NCBI GenBank assembly: GCA_027919835.1 | Contig: JANVFP010000015.1 | Location: 1 to 64,000 of the forward strand | Origin: Lentinula raphanica | Lineage: Eukaryota > Basidiomycota > Agaricomycetes > Agaricales > Omphalotaceae | Direction: 5' to 3' | DNA: 64,000 nucleotides | Shown: piece by piece, positions 45,672 through 60,403 of the stretch | Layout of the letters: each line of letters opens with the position of its first letter | Numbering within the stretch: position 1 is the stretch's first letter | Position numbers and translations under genes: made by a program | The notes under the pieces: generated by a model | Seen by the model: the letters and a program-made list of their open reading frames with translations, nothing else | Database searches by the model: none | What the model was told of the DNA's origin: nothing

Positions 45672-46778
45672 ATGCGGCAAAAGCGAGCAAAGACGTACAG
45701 AAAGCTCATGAATCTCTATTCAATGACGTTCGGGTTTCGACAGCCATATCAAATCCTTGGTAAATTTCCTCACCGATAGAACCTTTCTCTTGCCCTGCTG
45801 AGCTTTGATCACTCTGCAGTCGACTCGGAACTCTGCAAAGCCTCAGTCGAGCACAAGATCGAACTCGTCAAACAACTGGGAATGGTTCTGCAAGGAGAAG
45901 TGAAACCTAGTGAGCTTTTTCGCCTAGTTTATATCGTTTTCCAAAACATTGAACACGCACAAGCACTTTAGTGATCACCCAATGTTGTATACACGAACTC
46001 TACCTCCAGCGCGGACAACAACCTGCAGTGGATCTAGCTAAATCGTTCGAACGACGAAAATGTAATCATCGAGAACCTATACCTGGAGATGACTGTTTAG
46101 CGAGTGTCGTTGGTATGTACTCCTCGTTTATCTGCTCGGTAACCTTTCACTCGGACTCATCATGATGAATCATATAGGGGATTCGAACAAACATCGCTAT
46201 GTTATTGCTACCCAATCGACACCTCTAAGAAACAACCTTCGACTTATCCCCGCAGTGCCAATCGTGCATATCAATCGCTCTGTGATGATTCTAGAGCCTC
46301 CGAGCGGTACGACGATGAGAGCTAAAGCATCGGTACGGTGCTGGTCATAATAGTACTTGGTATTAGATCACTGACATCCTTGTAGATGGAACAGAATGCT
46401 CTTACCTCTACAACACCTGCCGAGAAAGCTTTACTGTCATCATCGTCCAAGTCTACAGAGCCTCCGACCAAGAAGAAACGAGGACCGAAACAGCCGAATC
46501 CCCTGAGCATCAAGAAGAAGAAAGCAACACAGTTACTACCTCAACCTGTGAAAAGACCACCAGTTACCATGGCGGATGGGAAGGATAAAGGAAGAAAGGC
46601 GAAGGATGATGTTCCTGAACCGTCAGGAAGTACTACAAGTGACACTCCTAAGAGGAAGTACATGGAAGATGATGAAGGGGGCGAATCGAACTTGAATGTC
46701 GAGTCAACTGGCTCATCTCACAAGCGTAAAAGACGTCGGAAGAGCGCTGCACATACGTCTGACTCTGTAAATATGTGA
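45672..46778 (+). CDS. UTP23: rRNA-processing protein UTP23 (PIN domain)
   Basis: Small-subunit processome factor required for early 18S rRNA processing and snR30 release in the nucleolus. Start MRQKRAKTYRKLMNLYSMTFGFRQPYQ (first block, split by an intron afterwards), then KASVEHKIELVKQLG, MITQCCIHELYLQRG, CNHREPIPGDDCLASVVG (Cys-His zinc site), HRYVIATQS, IPAVPIVHINRSVMILEPPS. Five exons; the intron phases were checked (for example CCTA|TG giving Met, and TTG|GG). The C terminus is a Lys/Ser-rich nuclear tail (KSTEPPTKKKRGPKQ, HKRKRRRKSAAHTS). It lies 102 bp from the convergent polyubiquitin gene. Confidence 0.93.
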
Positions 46779-46836
46779 AGTGCTGATACTAAAATCTCAT
46801 TGCAGTGAATATGTTTACATGAAGAAGTGTATGTTA

Positions 46837-48456
<1,620 letters not shown>

Positions 48457-48510
48457 TTAAGTTGTGGCTCGTAACAAAAGATGTTGAGGCATAAGCGCCA
48501 GGACCACCGC

Positions 48511-48517
48511 TTATATA
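48511..48517 (-). promoter_or_regulatory. TATA box of polyubiquitin gene
   Basis: Reads TATATAA on the minus strand, about 80 bp upstream of the start codon at 48432 and 14 bp downstream of the heat-shock element. Confidence 0.65.
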
Positions 48518-48530
48518 CTCGGAGCCGGCG

Positions 48531-48555
48531 TTTCCCGAATAATCTCGAAACTTCT
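48531..48555 (-). promoter_or_regulatory. Heat-shock element (five pentamers)
   Basis: On the minus strand five contiguous pentamers alternate nGAAn and nTTCn: AGAAG, TTTCG, AGATT, ATTCG, GGAAA. Only the middle one deviates (GAT for GAA). This matches the trimeric-HSF binding consensus extended to five units. It lies 99-123 bp upstream of the polyubiquitin start, directly upstream of the TATA box, which fits the known heat-shock control of yeast UBI4. Confidence 0.8.
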
Positions 48556-49170
48556 CACAGGCTGACTCATCAACGGCCTCAGAGAAAGAAAGTCCATCCA
48601 GGTGAATAGTCAATAGAGACTCTCATTACGAGTCCGAATGAAATGAGGATCGTCTCTATGCACCGGGATGCGTACCAAAAAAGGCGATTTTTTACCTTCC
48701 TTTTCTAGTAAATGTCACAAAACTTATTTCTATTGTTCCCTATTGTGACGTTGCTCCCGTGCAGCTCATTGCATCATCTGTCACATCTTCATGGTCACCT
48801 TTCTTCCTCACTGTTACTGGAACTCCCTCCATGACGACCTATGAGAATGCACCCTAGGCTTTATATTCATTTACCACAGCGCCATGAGCTAGCATCTATC
48901 AGCTATATGATTCAGACTAAGTGTCTCCAGGGAGGTTGAACTTTTGTGCGTCACTCATTCTTTCAAATGGATTACCACTTATGAACAAGTTCCAACTGAA
49001 GACAAATCGGCCCATCCTTTGAACATTCAATAAAGGACAATTGTAAGGCCTTCCGACTCTTGAGCCGTAGATTTTTCTACGCACTGGCTTTTGAAATCTA
49101 TGCTTATCCCCATTCGCCCTATCTTTGCTGCTTCAGAATCATGCTCTTAGGTGTCGCTGGTCTATATGAT
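48556..49170. other. Intergenic, polyubiquitin upstream region
   Basis: Upstream region of polyubiquitin, leading into the glycyl-tRNA synthetase pseudogene. No gene seen. Confidence 0.45.
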
Positions 49171-50320
49171 TTGGACTACAACAACGGTCATGTGCCATTC
49201 GCATCTGCGCAGATAGGCCGTTCCTTCCAAAATGAAATCTCCCCTCGCCCAGGTCTCCTTCGTGTACGAGAATTCACAATGGTCAAAATCGAACACTTTG
49301 TCGACCGAATGATAAATCCCATCCGAGATAGATGTGAGACATCGTCTTAGATCTCCTAGACAGAGACGTACAATCCTCTGGAAGTACTACGCCTATCAAG
49401 ATGAGCCGCATCGGGGAAGCTGTGGAACAGGGTATCATCGCGAACGAGACTCTTGCGTACTTCATGGCCCGGATTTACCTCTTCCTTCCCAAGATCGGTA
49501 TCAACCCCGACCGTCTCAGGTTTAGACAGCACATTTCGAACGAGATGGCACATTATGCTACAGATTGCTGGGACGCCGAGATTCATAATTCGACCGGTTG
49601 GACAGAATGTGTGGGGTGTGCTGATTGGGCAGTGTATGATTTGACTGTGCATTCGGCGAAGACTGGTCATCCTCTTGTCGTTCGTGAGGCTCTTGCAAAG
49701 CCTATCGTGATGGAGAACGAGGTTCCAGAGTTTAACAAGAAGACTTTGGGTAAAACGTTTAAGCAGGATGCTGGTCTTCTGCAAAAGCACTTGGAGTCTC
49801 GATGAACCTGTGTTGTTAAAATTGAAGCAAGAGTTTGCTAACAGGTGCGTATGCGTGATTTTGCTCTTGTGGATCTACTCAAAACATAACACTCAGTCCT
49901 ACTACCATCACTTGCCAGGATAAGGCTTTCGAGATAACACCTGACTTGTTGTGGATAAGAGCTGAAAACCTTCAAACAGTCTAGTACGATACCTCTCCTT
50001 ATGTTCTAGAATTTGCGCTGATTGATCTCATCGTTTTCGTAGTACATGAGCATACACCGAATGTCATCGAACCGTTGTTCGGTCTCGGTCGAATACTCTA
50101 TACGCTGTTGGAACACTCATATCGGAGTTGAGCACAGGATGTTGAAACTTGAGCGCGGGGTTTGTACATGCCATCCAGCCAAATTTTACAGAAGTTAATT
50201 TCAAGCTTCAGGTGTTATCTCTACCACCAGTGGTAGCCCCGACAAAAGTCCTCATTGTGCCGTTGAGTGCAAAAGAAGAGTTGATCCATTGGTGCAGGAA
50301 GTTTGTCAGTCACCTTTTTT
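49171..50320 (+). pseudogene. Truncated glycyl-tRNA synthetase pseudogene
   Basis: Blocks of the class II GlyRS occur in the right order but in shifting frames: [92 protein letters not shown], then ITPDLL, PNVIEPLFGLGRILYTLLEH (contains motif 3) and VLSLPPVVAPTKVLIVPLSAKEE. The N-terminal half with motifs 1 and part of 2 is missing. There are frameshifts near 49800 and 50280, a stop after IRAENLQTV, and a missing segment after EHFVD. A GT...AG intron-like stretch (about 49843-49919) is retained, which argues for DNA-level duplication rather than retroposition. A functional GlyRS should exist elsewhere. Confidence 0.85.
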
Positions 50321-50994
50321 GTGTGTGTCTTTACTGTGCTCGAGCGACAGTCTTTGGTTGATTTGAATTCATTGATACAGTAAGAGCTTGCAGCGTTATA
50401 GTGACTCGGAGCTCTTTGAGCTAGTATCACAAAGAGGAGTTACATTCAGCGCTGAGCGCGCCCTCTGCGCCCGGCGATGGTGGCAGTGCTAACTCATCCC
50501 GGCTATGACTTTGATTTTCTGAAGCTGCTTTCTGAACTCTTGGATCGATCACTTAAGGCAGTCTCAAGTATGTAAGTACCTGGTCACTTGTAGGTCTCAT
50601 TTTCATATGCACTTCTTGTTAACAACAACATGGTAGTATGTATAGTACAGTGTACTGTATTGATATAATATACTTTTTCTTCAACCTATGCCAGTTCTCT
50701 CAGTGCCAATCGGACTCGTATATGCCATGCTTTGCAATGGCCCACTTCGCAGGTGATCAGCATCTGCATTATTACTGACAACACCTATGCTCATACAGAA
50801 TATTACAAGACGACTGGCGTCAGCCTGGCAATCATGATTTAACACCATAAACTCGGGAGATTGTTATATTTTCTTCGTCATGAGAATGTGGTCGGCGTAA
50901 GTAATTATCAGGAGCTTACGAAAAATCATGAGTGTCGGTACAGATCATAATAAGTATAGTCAGGACGTACCAATCATGCACGCGAAGTTTTCGC
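50321..50994. other. Intergenic, no gene seen
   Basis: Between the decayed GlyRS copy and the 3' end of WDR5. No recognisable coding remains were found. Confidence 0.45.
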
Positions 50995-52456
<1,462 letters not shown>

Positions 52457-52543
52457 GAAATAATCTGATGAAAGTTTGCGGAGAAAGTCAGTCAGTATTG
52501 AGCGTGAGAAATTTTTTTTTTTCGCTTTCAGCTTGCAACGAAC
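52457..52543. promoter_or_regulatory. 87-bp bidirectional promoter WDR5 / eIF3k
   Basis: The two start codons are only 87 bp apart. The middle contains a poly-T run (about 52512-52522) next to the eIF3k start, a typical nucleosome-depleting dA:dT tract. Confidence 0.5.
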
Positions 52544-53472
52544 ATGGCGTCTTCTTGGATTTCACCTCCCACAAGAACAGAGCTCATCGAGAATCTCGTA
52601 TCTGGAGTAGGCATGTCGCTTTTGATAGTGTCTCTTGAACTATGTACTGACCCATCTGCATAGACCGCTACAACCCCTCCAATGTCGGTATCCTTGAGGA
52701 TTATTTATATCATCAAACACGTACTCAGGAATACGACTGCCTGGCTAATCTCGCAATCTTGAAGCTGTAGGCTCTTCAGTGATTCGCTATGTCTCCTATC
52801 TGATGCAATTTCCAGCTACCAGTTTAATCCAGATCTATACAACCCCGATGTAGTTATCCACATCCTCATAAAAGCCCTTGGCGCCTCACCCCTCCCTGAC
52901 TTCAATCTGTGTATATCACTTCTCGACGAGAGACCAGTGAATGCATCTCTAGACGAAGACGATCCTCTCCCTGCCCTTCTCCCTGTCCTCAACGGATTGC
53001 ATCATCTCCTCTATCGTTGCCGGTTCCCTGCATTCTGGCGCGCCTACCGCTCTGATCAACTGAGCAACCTCCGGGATAACTACACAGTCGAATGTGCAGG
53101 CTTTGAGGAATCGATCCGGGAAATTGTCGTTCGGGCTGTTAAATCAACTTTTACTCGAATTGGCACTGACCGGTTATCGCTGTACCTCGATTTGGAATGT
53201 GAGCATGCTTTCGTCTATCGTATTATGTCGGTTCTGAAGGCGCCATATAGCACCAGAGGATCTGAAAGCCTATATTGACAAACTTGGATGGACTATGAAC
53301 TCCGATGGCACAGTGGTTAGCATTCCACCTAACCCCGACAACCAGATCGAAGCCATAGTAGTTCAGGAGAGCATTAAACTTCCTCGTAAGTTCGTACGTA
53401 TCGATCCGAACTCAACCTGACCATCGTGCTTCAGAGCTCACAAAAGTAATCTCGCAAGCGGCAAAACCATAA
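52544..53472 (+). CDS. EIF3K: Translation initiation factor eIF3 subunit K
   Basis: Non-core subunit of the eIF3 complex that loads mRNA on the 40S ribosome. Start MASSWISPPTRTELIENLVSGV, then across intron 1 DRYNPSNVGILEDYL, YDCLANLAILKLYQFNPDLYNPDV, ILIKALGASPLPDFNLCISLLDE, LNGLHHLLYRCRFPAFWRAY, FEESIREIVVRAVKSTFTRI, DLKAYIDKLGWTMNSDGTV and the end LTKVISQAAKP-stop. All are PCI-domain blocks of eIF3k. The first intron (52611-52663) requires a GC donor (G|GCATGT) to keep the GVDRYNP block in frame. Length and content match the family. Confidence 0.92.
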
Positions 53473-53553
53473 TGCCGGATTCTACTCTTTAGCATACATT
53501 GTACCTCCAACTAAAATCTCGCTCTATATTATGCTGCCGTACCTTCATGTACT

Positions 53554-54742
53554 CAAATGCAACTCATCCATATGCTGGTGATGATGCTTGAAAGAACATT
53601 GACCTAGCCAAAATTGTTGAAAGAATGCTTGCCAAAGACGATTCTCTACTTACCTGATTACCCGTTAACAAGTCGATGCCACTTATGACTTTGATAGGTC
53701 CTGTAGGCGTGCTTTCATCTTGCAAAATCAACTTCTTGCTTTCTGAGAACTTCGTCTGTTGTATGGTCGCTCCGAGAAGCGAATCGACCTGATTTGAGCT
53801 ACATATTAGAAAATATGATCTTCGGTATAAAAGATGACAGACTGACCAAACTACCAGTGCCTCCAGCCATTGCTCCCCAGAACACCATACTCAGGAGAAT
53901 TGACATCCAGACGGCTCTGCACTTGGAACTTTCTAACACCAGACATACACTCATAGTGAAGCCCATGATAATTCCGCCAATAATAGAAGCCAACGTGCCC
54001 CCAAGACTCATACCCCCGTTGGTGCCCGGAGGGACAGGTTTTAGAGTAGTAATCAAAATGGGCCTTGAGCGAGATAATATCCCTAGCTCCGAAGCAAGAG
54101 TATCACCGAGGCAGCAACCAAAATGCCTAGAACATACGTTCTTGAGTGGCTCTTTGTGGAGGCGCTCGAAAATGCTCACCCTAAAGAAGCATAAATGAAG
54201 ACTCGACTCCAGCCGCCAGCAATACCTTGATCAATTGGACACCAAGCACTACCATCACCATACTCAGGAAGATCTCCAGCATTCAATCCGAGGGTCTTTA
54301 CGAGCGCTTGGCGAATTTCAGTCCCTGACAAGGACAGGAGCGTAGCTTGGAGACTGCCTTGAGAGAAGAATACATTCCATAGTACGCAAGCAACGAAAGC
54401 AGCAAGAGAATTGCTCAAAACTTGCCAGCCCGTGCGATAGCCTGCTTCTTGGTAGCCATCCTCGAGCTGTGCTTTTCTAAGTTTACCGACTGTTTCCAAG
54501 CGCTATGAGCAGTACGAGAGCTGGAGTCTGGGAGACGTACATTTTGTGGCCCGGCTTCCAGTGAGATAAAACACGATTAACGAGATACCAAATACTTTTA
54601 GGCCTCCTGCCATCATCAACAGCCCAACGATGAAGGCTGTGGCAGCGCCTCCAGGGGACAGAGACTTTTTACGCAGACCATTGAAACTTAGAAGAGATGA
54701 AACCAGTAAAGGAATCAGCGGGACAGATTCCAGTTTGAACAT
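53554..54742 (-). CDS. TMEM19/DUF92 membrane protein (VTE6-like)
   Basis: Polytopic protein of the DUF92 family, to which plant phytyl-phosphate kinase VTE6 and animal TMEM19 belong. Start MFKLESVPLIPLLVSSLLSFNGLRKKSLSPGGAATAF (first block, the Gly-Gly characteristic), then VGLLMMAGGLKVFGISLIVFYLTGSRATK, QEAGYRTGWQVLSNSLAAFVACVLW, CPIDQG, HFGCCLGDTLASELGILS and TTLKPVPPGTNGGMSLGGTLAS, the family's GDT and GTNGG motifs. It ends after an intron as VNVLSSIITSIWMSCI-stop. Seven or so membrane spans. The enzymatic role in fungi is unknown. The last exon ends 81 bp from convergent eIF3k. Confidence 0.87.
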
Positions 54743-54899
54743 GAGAGATCGCGTCGGAGTCCGTTCGCGTCACAGTCACGGGAATTCCGCTTGTTGCACA
54801 CATGTCACGGTCAAGATCTCAGATAAGTATTTTAAATTCCAGTCTTCGCGTGTTTCTTGTCTAAACTCTTTCTCTCTTTCTCTCTGCGATTTCTTCAAC
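54743..54899. promoter_or_regulatory. 157-bp divergent promoter, copy 1 of paralog family
   Basis: Divergent promoter of DUF92 (minus) and paralog copy 1 (plus). It contains blocks also present upstream of copy 2: a GCACA(C/T)(A/G)TGTCACGGTCA(A/C)GATCT-like stretch, TTCGCGTGTTTCT and a pyrimidine tract before the start. The duplication therefore included promoter sequence. Confidence 0.55.
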
Positions 54900-57165
54900 A
54901 TGAGTCGACCTAGTATCCTCGTCCTCTCACTCATGGAGGAGAAGTATTTATATTCTCTCTTCGAACCTCTGATGTCGTCGATGCGTGCAGTGGCAACAGT
55001 TAAACTAGTCACTCGTGCCGGAGTTGCTAGAACTATTCTTTCTTCCGATACACCTCCAACCGCAGTGCTTGCAATAGATTCTGGCCCCACTCACCCTAAA
55101 TACGCTGCTTTGAATAACCAGCTTGTGCATTTTGCCGAAGCCGGTGGCACTGTTGTCTTTGGGTGTAATTTCAGCAACAATTTTGCATTCACCAGAGCAG
55201 GAGCCTTCTTTCGTGCATGGAGTGTGCCATGGGACTTGGGACACTATCATAGCACTGAAGTGCATCTGAACAAGAAAGCTGTACTTGGCTTGGACCTCGT
55301 AGGCTTGGAACCTTCTTACTGGCTCAAAGCTGTGAATCTAGTCAACGTCCCCCCAAAACTGGCAGTCTATAATCCTTTGTTGTATGCGGAAAGCGATTCT
55401 GAAGACGGTCATGCTCCGCCGTCCATCGATACCTCCGAAACTCCTGCTGCATATACAGCGGTCGGTCTTGGCTTCATGGGCTATACTGGTGATGTAAATG
55501 CCGAGGCGCCTACTACGAAAACCATTATGGCAATGTTACATCTCCCACTTTATGGAGTCGACTCCACGAACGCAAATCGTACAGTCGCAATAACCTCTAG
55601 TCCGAGACGGATGTTGCCAGAGGCTGCTCCTCAAGAGAGTAGCGCAAATCGGGGAACGGTACTCGGTGGCGGAAGTTCCTTTTCAGGTTTCTCTCATCTT
55701 AGTAACTCTGATTTTATGTCGTGAATTGACTTCTCGTACAATGCAGATCATCGTGGAAGTGTTCGTGGTATTCCTCCAAGAGTCGCACCAAGCACACCTC
55801 GCCCCAGGGAGGCAGAGGTCGAAGCACGAGCAGTGCGACGTAAGATGGTTGATCGAAAGAAGAGGGAGGCAGCTGATAAAATCAAAGAAAAGGTATGTTC
55901 GCGCAATTTTGATAATATTATCATCCGATACCATTAAGCCTTGACAGGGTAATAATGTATTCAAGGCCGGAAACTACCAAGAAGCAGTCAAGCTCTACAA
56001 GAAAGCATGCAGCACCTACAAACCGCTCCCAACATTCATGTCCAATCTCGCTGCCGCCTTGCTCAAGCTGAACCAGTGGGTGCTCATTCGATCTTCTCCA
56101 TGATACGTCGATTCCGAGACCTTGAATCTTGTTCAGATGGAACGAAGCAGAAATGGCAGCCGATCATGCCACACTTGTGGAACCCACACTCTTGAAGGCT
56201 TACTTTCGCCGCGGGGTCGCTCGCAGACGTGTTCACAAGTACAACGGTGCCATACGAGGTTAGAAGTCCAGATTGACGTCGCGATCATTCACTAATACTC
56301 ACTTTTATGAAGATTTCGAACGATGTCTCAAGATGGACCCCAATGGCGCTGACTTCAAGAATGAGTTAGCGGCCACGAAGAAAGAACGTAGCGCTCAAAA
56401 AGTCGAAGATGATGATGATGATTCGGACTACGAAGCAAAGCTGGTGTTCGGGTTGGGACCTGATTTTGCTCCCGAGCGCACGATCCATGTTCTCGATTGT
56501 CCCTCTGATTCAGAAGACTACAAACATAAGGGCAAGAATAAAGGGACCTTGAAGCTGGCTTGTCGCTATTACAATCATGATGGCTGTCGATTCGGAAATT
56601 CGTGTCGCTACAAACATGCTCCTGATGACCGAAGCATCAGAGACGAATTGTAAGTTCTTCGAATTGTAATCCATCGTCACTAGTAACTATTGATTGCAGG
56701 GGTCGCAACGTCTGCTTGCATTTCCTCATCAATCGCTGCAAGTTCGGCAGTGGATGCTGGTACGCTCATGAGAAGTTGTATCTTCCTTCGAATGGTTGGT
56801 GGAACGAAGAGAACCTTGGGGGCTGGCAAGAACTCTACGACTTCGTCAAAGAAGATATGGCTGATGGTGTATTCGACCGAATCGGTAGCGCTATGAACGG
56901 TACTGCGGATATCTGGCGCATTCGTAAGAACCTCGATTTACTGGCGGAAGATTGGATCAAAGCAGCTGATCGCGAGACGAATAAGTACAACGATGATTAT
57001 GATAAGGATGAAGATGACGAATTGCAAGCACTCAGAATGTTTCTTGGACGCGGTGGGAGTACAAGGCGGTATGAAAGGGAGATGGAAGAAAGGGAAAGAA
57101 ACATGGAATTCACGAATTCCGAAGTTGAAGAACTTTTTTGTGTGGGAGTTCAGGCTTGGGATTGA
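54900..57165 (+). CDS. GATase-like / TPR / tandem CCCH zinc-finger protein, copy 1 (661 aa)
   Basis: Six exons close in phase: 54900-55686, 55747-55892, 55948-56075, 56137-56258, 56313-56649 and 56700-57165. Residues 1-250 are an alpha/beta domain (SILVLSLMEEKYLYSLFEPL, VKLVTRAG, PTAVLAIDSG, FAEAGGTVVFGCNFSNN, LGFMGYTGDVNAEAP). The strand-helix order and the strand-Cys elbow VVFGCNF recall class I glutamine-amidotransferase-like/ThuA folds; this is inference. An Arg/Lys-rich helical linker follows, then TPR units (about 312-420: GNNVFKAGNYQEAVKLYKKA, MSNLAAALLKLNQ, KAYFRRGVARR). An acidic stretch precedes two CCCH fingers at about 478-497 and 512-531, both C-x7-C-x5-C-x3-H, which suggest RNA binding. 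After GVQAWD a stop cuts a tail that copies 2 and 3 keep. Confidence 0.85.
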
Positions 57166-57590
57166 TAAAGCTCAGGTATGTTTCTGAATTCATCGCACAA
57201 CTTGATGCACATTGCTCAATCACCAACCCTTGCAGGAGACGCTGCGTGCATTGAACAATCTCCGTGTCTGAATGTTTCGAACTAGCTTGGTAGTGCAAGT
57301 TTTCTTCGTGCCCCATGTATAAATCTATCATACTCCTTCGTCTAATATACTTCATCGAACGAATATTGCTCATTGTTTGAGATCTCGCGAGGACTCTGGG
57401 CAAGACTGCATGCCTTCGAGGTCTCTCAATGTTGAGCTCTCTACTGGCAGTGACTACTTAATTGCATGCTGTAGTAGGCTGTAGTACGCGTTACGTTGCA
57501 CATGTGTCACGGTCACGATCTTAAATTCAAATTTTCGCGTGTTTCTGAATCTTTGTCCAAATTCTTTCTTTTCCTTGCGATTCCTTCAAC
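57166..57590. promoter_or_regulatory. Intergenic region and promoter of copy 2
   Basis: Downstream remnants of copy 1 (a splice-acceptor-like CTTGCAG near 57237 followed by a frame reading ALNNLRV) and, from about 57490, blocks shared with the promoter of copy 1 (GTGTCACGGTCACGATCTTAAA, TTCGCGTGTTTCTG). No separate gene seen. Confidence 0.5.
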
Positions 57591-59870
57591 ATGACCCGAC
57601 CTACCGTCCTCATTCTCTCCCTTATGGAAGAGAAATATATGTATCCTATCTTCGAACCTCTAATGTCGTCTATGCGTGCAGTGGCAACTGTCAAACTGGT
57701 CACTCGCGCAGGGGTGGCTAAGACTATCCTTTCTTCCAACACACCCCCGACTGCAGTGCTCTCCATAGATGCTGCTCCGACCGAGACGAAATACACTGCC
57801 TTGAACAACCAGCTTGTGCGTTATGTCGAAGCCGGTGGCATCGTTGTCTTCGGTTGCAATTTCAGCAACCACCTTACATCCAAGAGAGCCGGTCCTTTCT
57901 TCCGCGCGTGGGGTGTGCCATGGGAGTTAGGAGATTATCATCGTACTACCGTATATCTGAACAAAAACGACGTACCGGGCTTGGATATTACAGGCTTGGA
58001 GCCTTCTTACAGCGTCAAAGCTTTGAATCTGGCCAAGGTTCTTCCAAATCTGGCTGTCTACTCACCTTCATCGTCTTCTCGTACCGAATCTCACGTCTTT
58101 GCCCCTACTTCTGTTGATGCCTCGCAAACCCCTGCCGCATATACAGCGTTTGCAGCTGGCTTCATGGGTTATACCGGTGATGTAAACGCAGAGGAGCCTA
58201 CAACGAAAATCATCATGGCGATGTTGCATCTTCCTGTTGATGGGGTTGGCCCCAAGAAAGCAGATCGTACAAGCGTCGTCACGACTAGTCAAGAAACGAT
58301 GTTTCAAGAGGATATACGACAAGTTGGTGGTACGATTGTTGGCACGGTGCTCAGTGGCGGAAGTTCCTTCTCAGGTCTTTCTCAGTTTATAATGACTCTA
58401 TGTTATATAATGACTTCTTTTATAACCAAGCTCATCGTAGCACAGCTCGTGGCATCCCTCCAAGAGTTGCACGAACCACACCTCGCCCCAGGGAGGTAGA
58501 GGTAGAAGCTCGCGCAGCACGACGCAATGTGGTCGATCGAAGAAAGAGGGAGGCAGCTGATAAAATCAAGGAAAAGGTATGTGAACGAATGAATAGAACA
58601 TTGTTATAATCCGATACCATTGAATCTCGACAGGGCAATAATGTCTTCAAAGCCGGAAAATACGAAGAAGCAGTGCAGCTCTACAAGAAAGCATGCAGCA
58701 CCTACAAACCCCTCCCGTTATATATGTCTAATCTCGCTGCCGCCTTGCTCAAACTGAATCGGTTCGTGTTCAATGTCCATTTGATCCTATGAACGATGTC
58801 TTGATACTTGAGATTGTGTTCAGCTGGAACGAAGCAGAAATAGCAGCCAATCATGCCACCCTTGTGGAACCTACACTCTTAAAAGCTTACTTTCGCCGTG
58901 GGGTTGCTCGAAGGCACGGAGGCAAGTACAACGGTGCTATACGGGGTCAGAAGTTCAGCTCGCATCTGTCGCAACAATCTACTGATATCAATGCTCATGA
59001 AGATTTCGAACGATGCCTGAAGATGGACCCAAATTGTGCGGACTCGAAGAAAGAATTAGCAGCCACGAAGAAAGAACGAAGCGCTCACGAAGTCGACGAA
59101 GTCGACGATGATTCAGATTATGACACAAAGCTGGTGTTCGATTTGGGACCTGATTTTGCCCCTGAACGCACGATACATGTCCTTGATTGTCCCTCCGATT
59201 CAGAAGACTACAGACATAAGGGAAAGAACAAAGGGGACAAGCTACCTTGTCGCTATTACAATCACGATGGCTGTCGATTTGGGAACTCGTGTCGCTACAA
59301 GCATGCTCCTGACGACCGAAGTATCAGAGATGAATTGTAAGCTTCCCGACTTGTACTTTCTTGTCGCTACTAAGAAATCATCATAGGGGCCGCAATGTAT
59401 GTTTGCATTTCCTCATCAACCGCTGCAAGTTCGGCAGTGGATGTTGGTATGCTCATGAAAAGTTGTATCTCCCTTCGAATGGATGGTGGAACGAAGAGAA
59501 CCTTGGGGGCTGGCAAGAGCTTTACGACTTTGTCAAGGGAAGTATGCCTGATGGTGTATTCGACCGAATTGGAAGCGCTATGAACGGTACGGCGGATACA
59601 TGGCGCATCCGTAAAAATCTGGATTTATTGATGGATGATTGGATCGATGCGGGTGGCTCCGATCAGTATTCTGATGATTATGATGAGGACGACGACGACG
59701 ACGATTTATATGCTCTCGGAACGTCTCTTGGACGCGGAGGGAGTAGAAGACAGTATGAAGAGGAGATGGAAGAAAGGGAACGAAATTTGGGATTCACCGA
59801 TTCTGAAGTTGAAGAACTCCTCTGTCAGGGAGTTAAGCCTTGGGATGACGATGCTTGGGCAAGTTCCTAA
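57591..59870 (+). CDS. GATase-like / TPR / tandem CCCH zinc-finger protein, copy 2
   Basis: Same architecture and exon structure as copy 1 in tandem: exon 1 57591-58374, exon 2 58431-58576, four further exons to 59870. N-terminal domain TVLILSLMEEKYMYPIFEPL, YVEAGGIVVFGCNFSNH, AAGFMGYTGDVNAEEP; then the linker RVARTTPRPREVEVEAR, TPRs (GNNVFKAGKYEEAVQLYKKA, MSNLAAALLKLNR, KAYFRRGVARRHGG) and two CCCH fingers (CRYYNHDGCRFGNSCRYKH, CLHFLINRCKFGSGCWYAH). The fingers are identical to those of copy 1, whereas the N-terminal domains differ at many positions. The tail is GVKPWDDDAWASS-stop; an alternative spliced end (acceptor near 59924, reading DVLHALNNL-stop) is possible. The gene appears intact. 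Function unknown; RNA binding through the fingers is inferred. Confidence 0.85.
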
Positions 59871-60403
59871 AATTTTCGCTCAATCTTCGGTATGCATTGC
59901 TCACTTGTCAGCCTTTGCAGGACGTTCTGCATGCATTGAACAACCTCTGAATGGCTCCATACAATCAAAACCGTTCAATAGTGCTTTTCTGCGTACCTCA
60001 TGTATTTCTACAGATCTAACTTAAGTTAGTCTATACTTCATGGAGGGAATAATAATGCTAACAGTTGTTTATATCATCCAGCCACAGACCTCGAGCGACA
60101 GCCTCCTTATTGGTAGCCATACTCTATCTACTTATCACTACACTTTTCTTCGAAGATTCCTCACTGTTTAGCTCACTGATTGATCACAGAAGTTACTCAT
60201 GAGTATTGAGATCATCCACTGCGTTGCGGAACGAGGATTCAGCATCAACATCGAACTTCATTGATCATGTACGCCGTCGCATTCTTCTCGACTTCAAAGA
60301 CATGTTCTTCCGTGTAAATAAACATAACGATGATTAACATATATACACCCAATTTTGTAGTGCAAGGATCATTGATCTTGATGTCAATGGACCCAGCTTT
60401 TTG
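59871..60403. other. Intergenic between convergent genes
   Basis: Contains the possible last tiny exon of copy 2 (59925-59954, reading DVLHALNNL-stop) and otherwise nothing recognisable. Confidence 0.45.
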
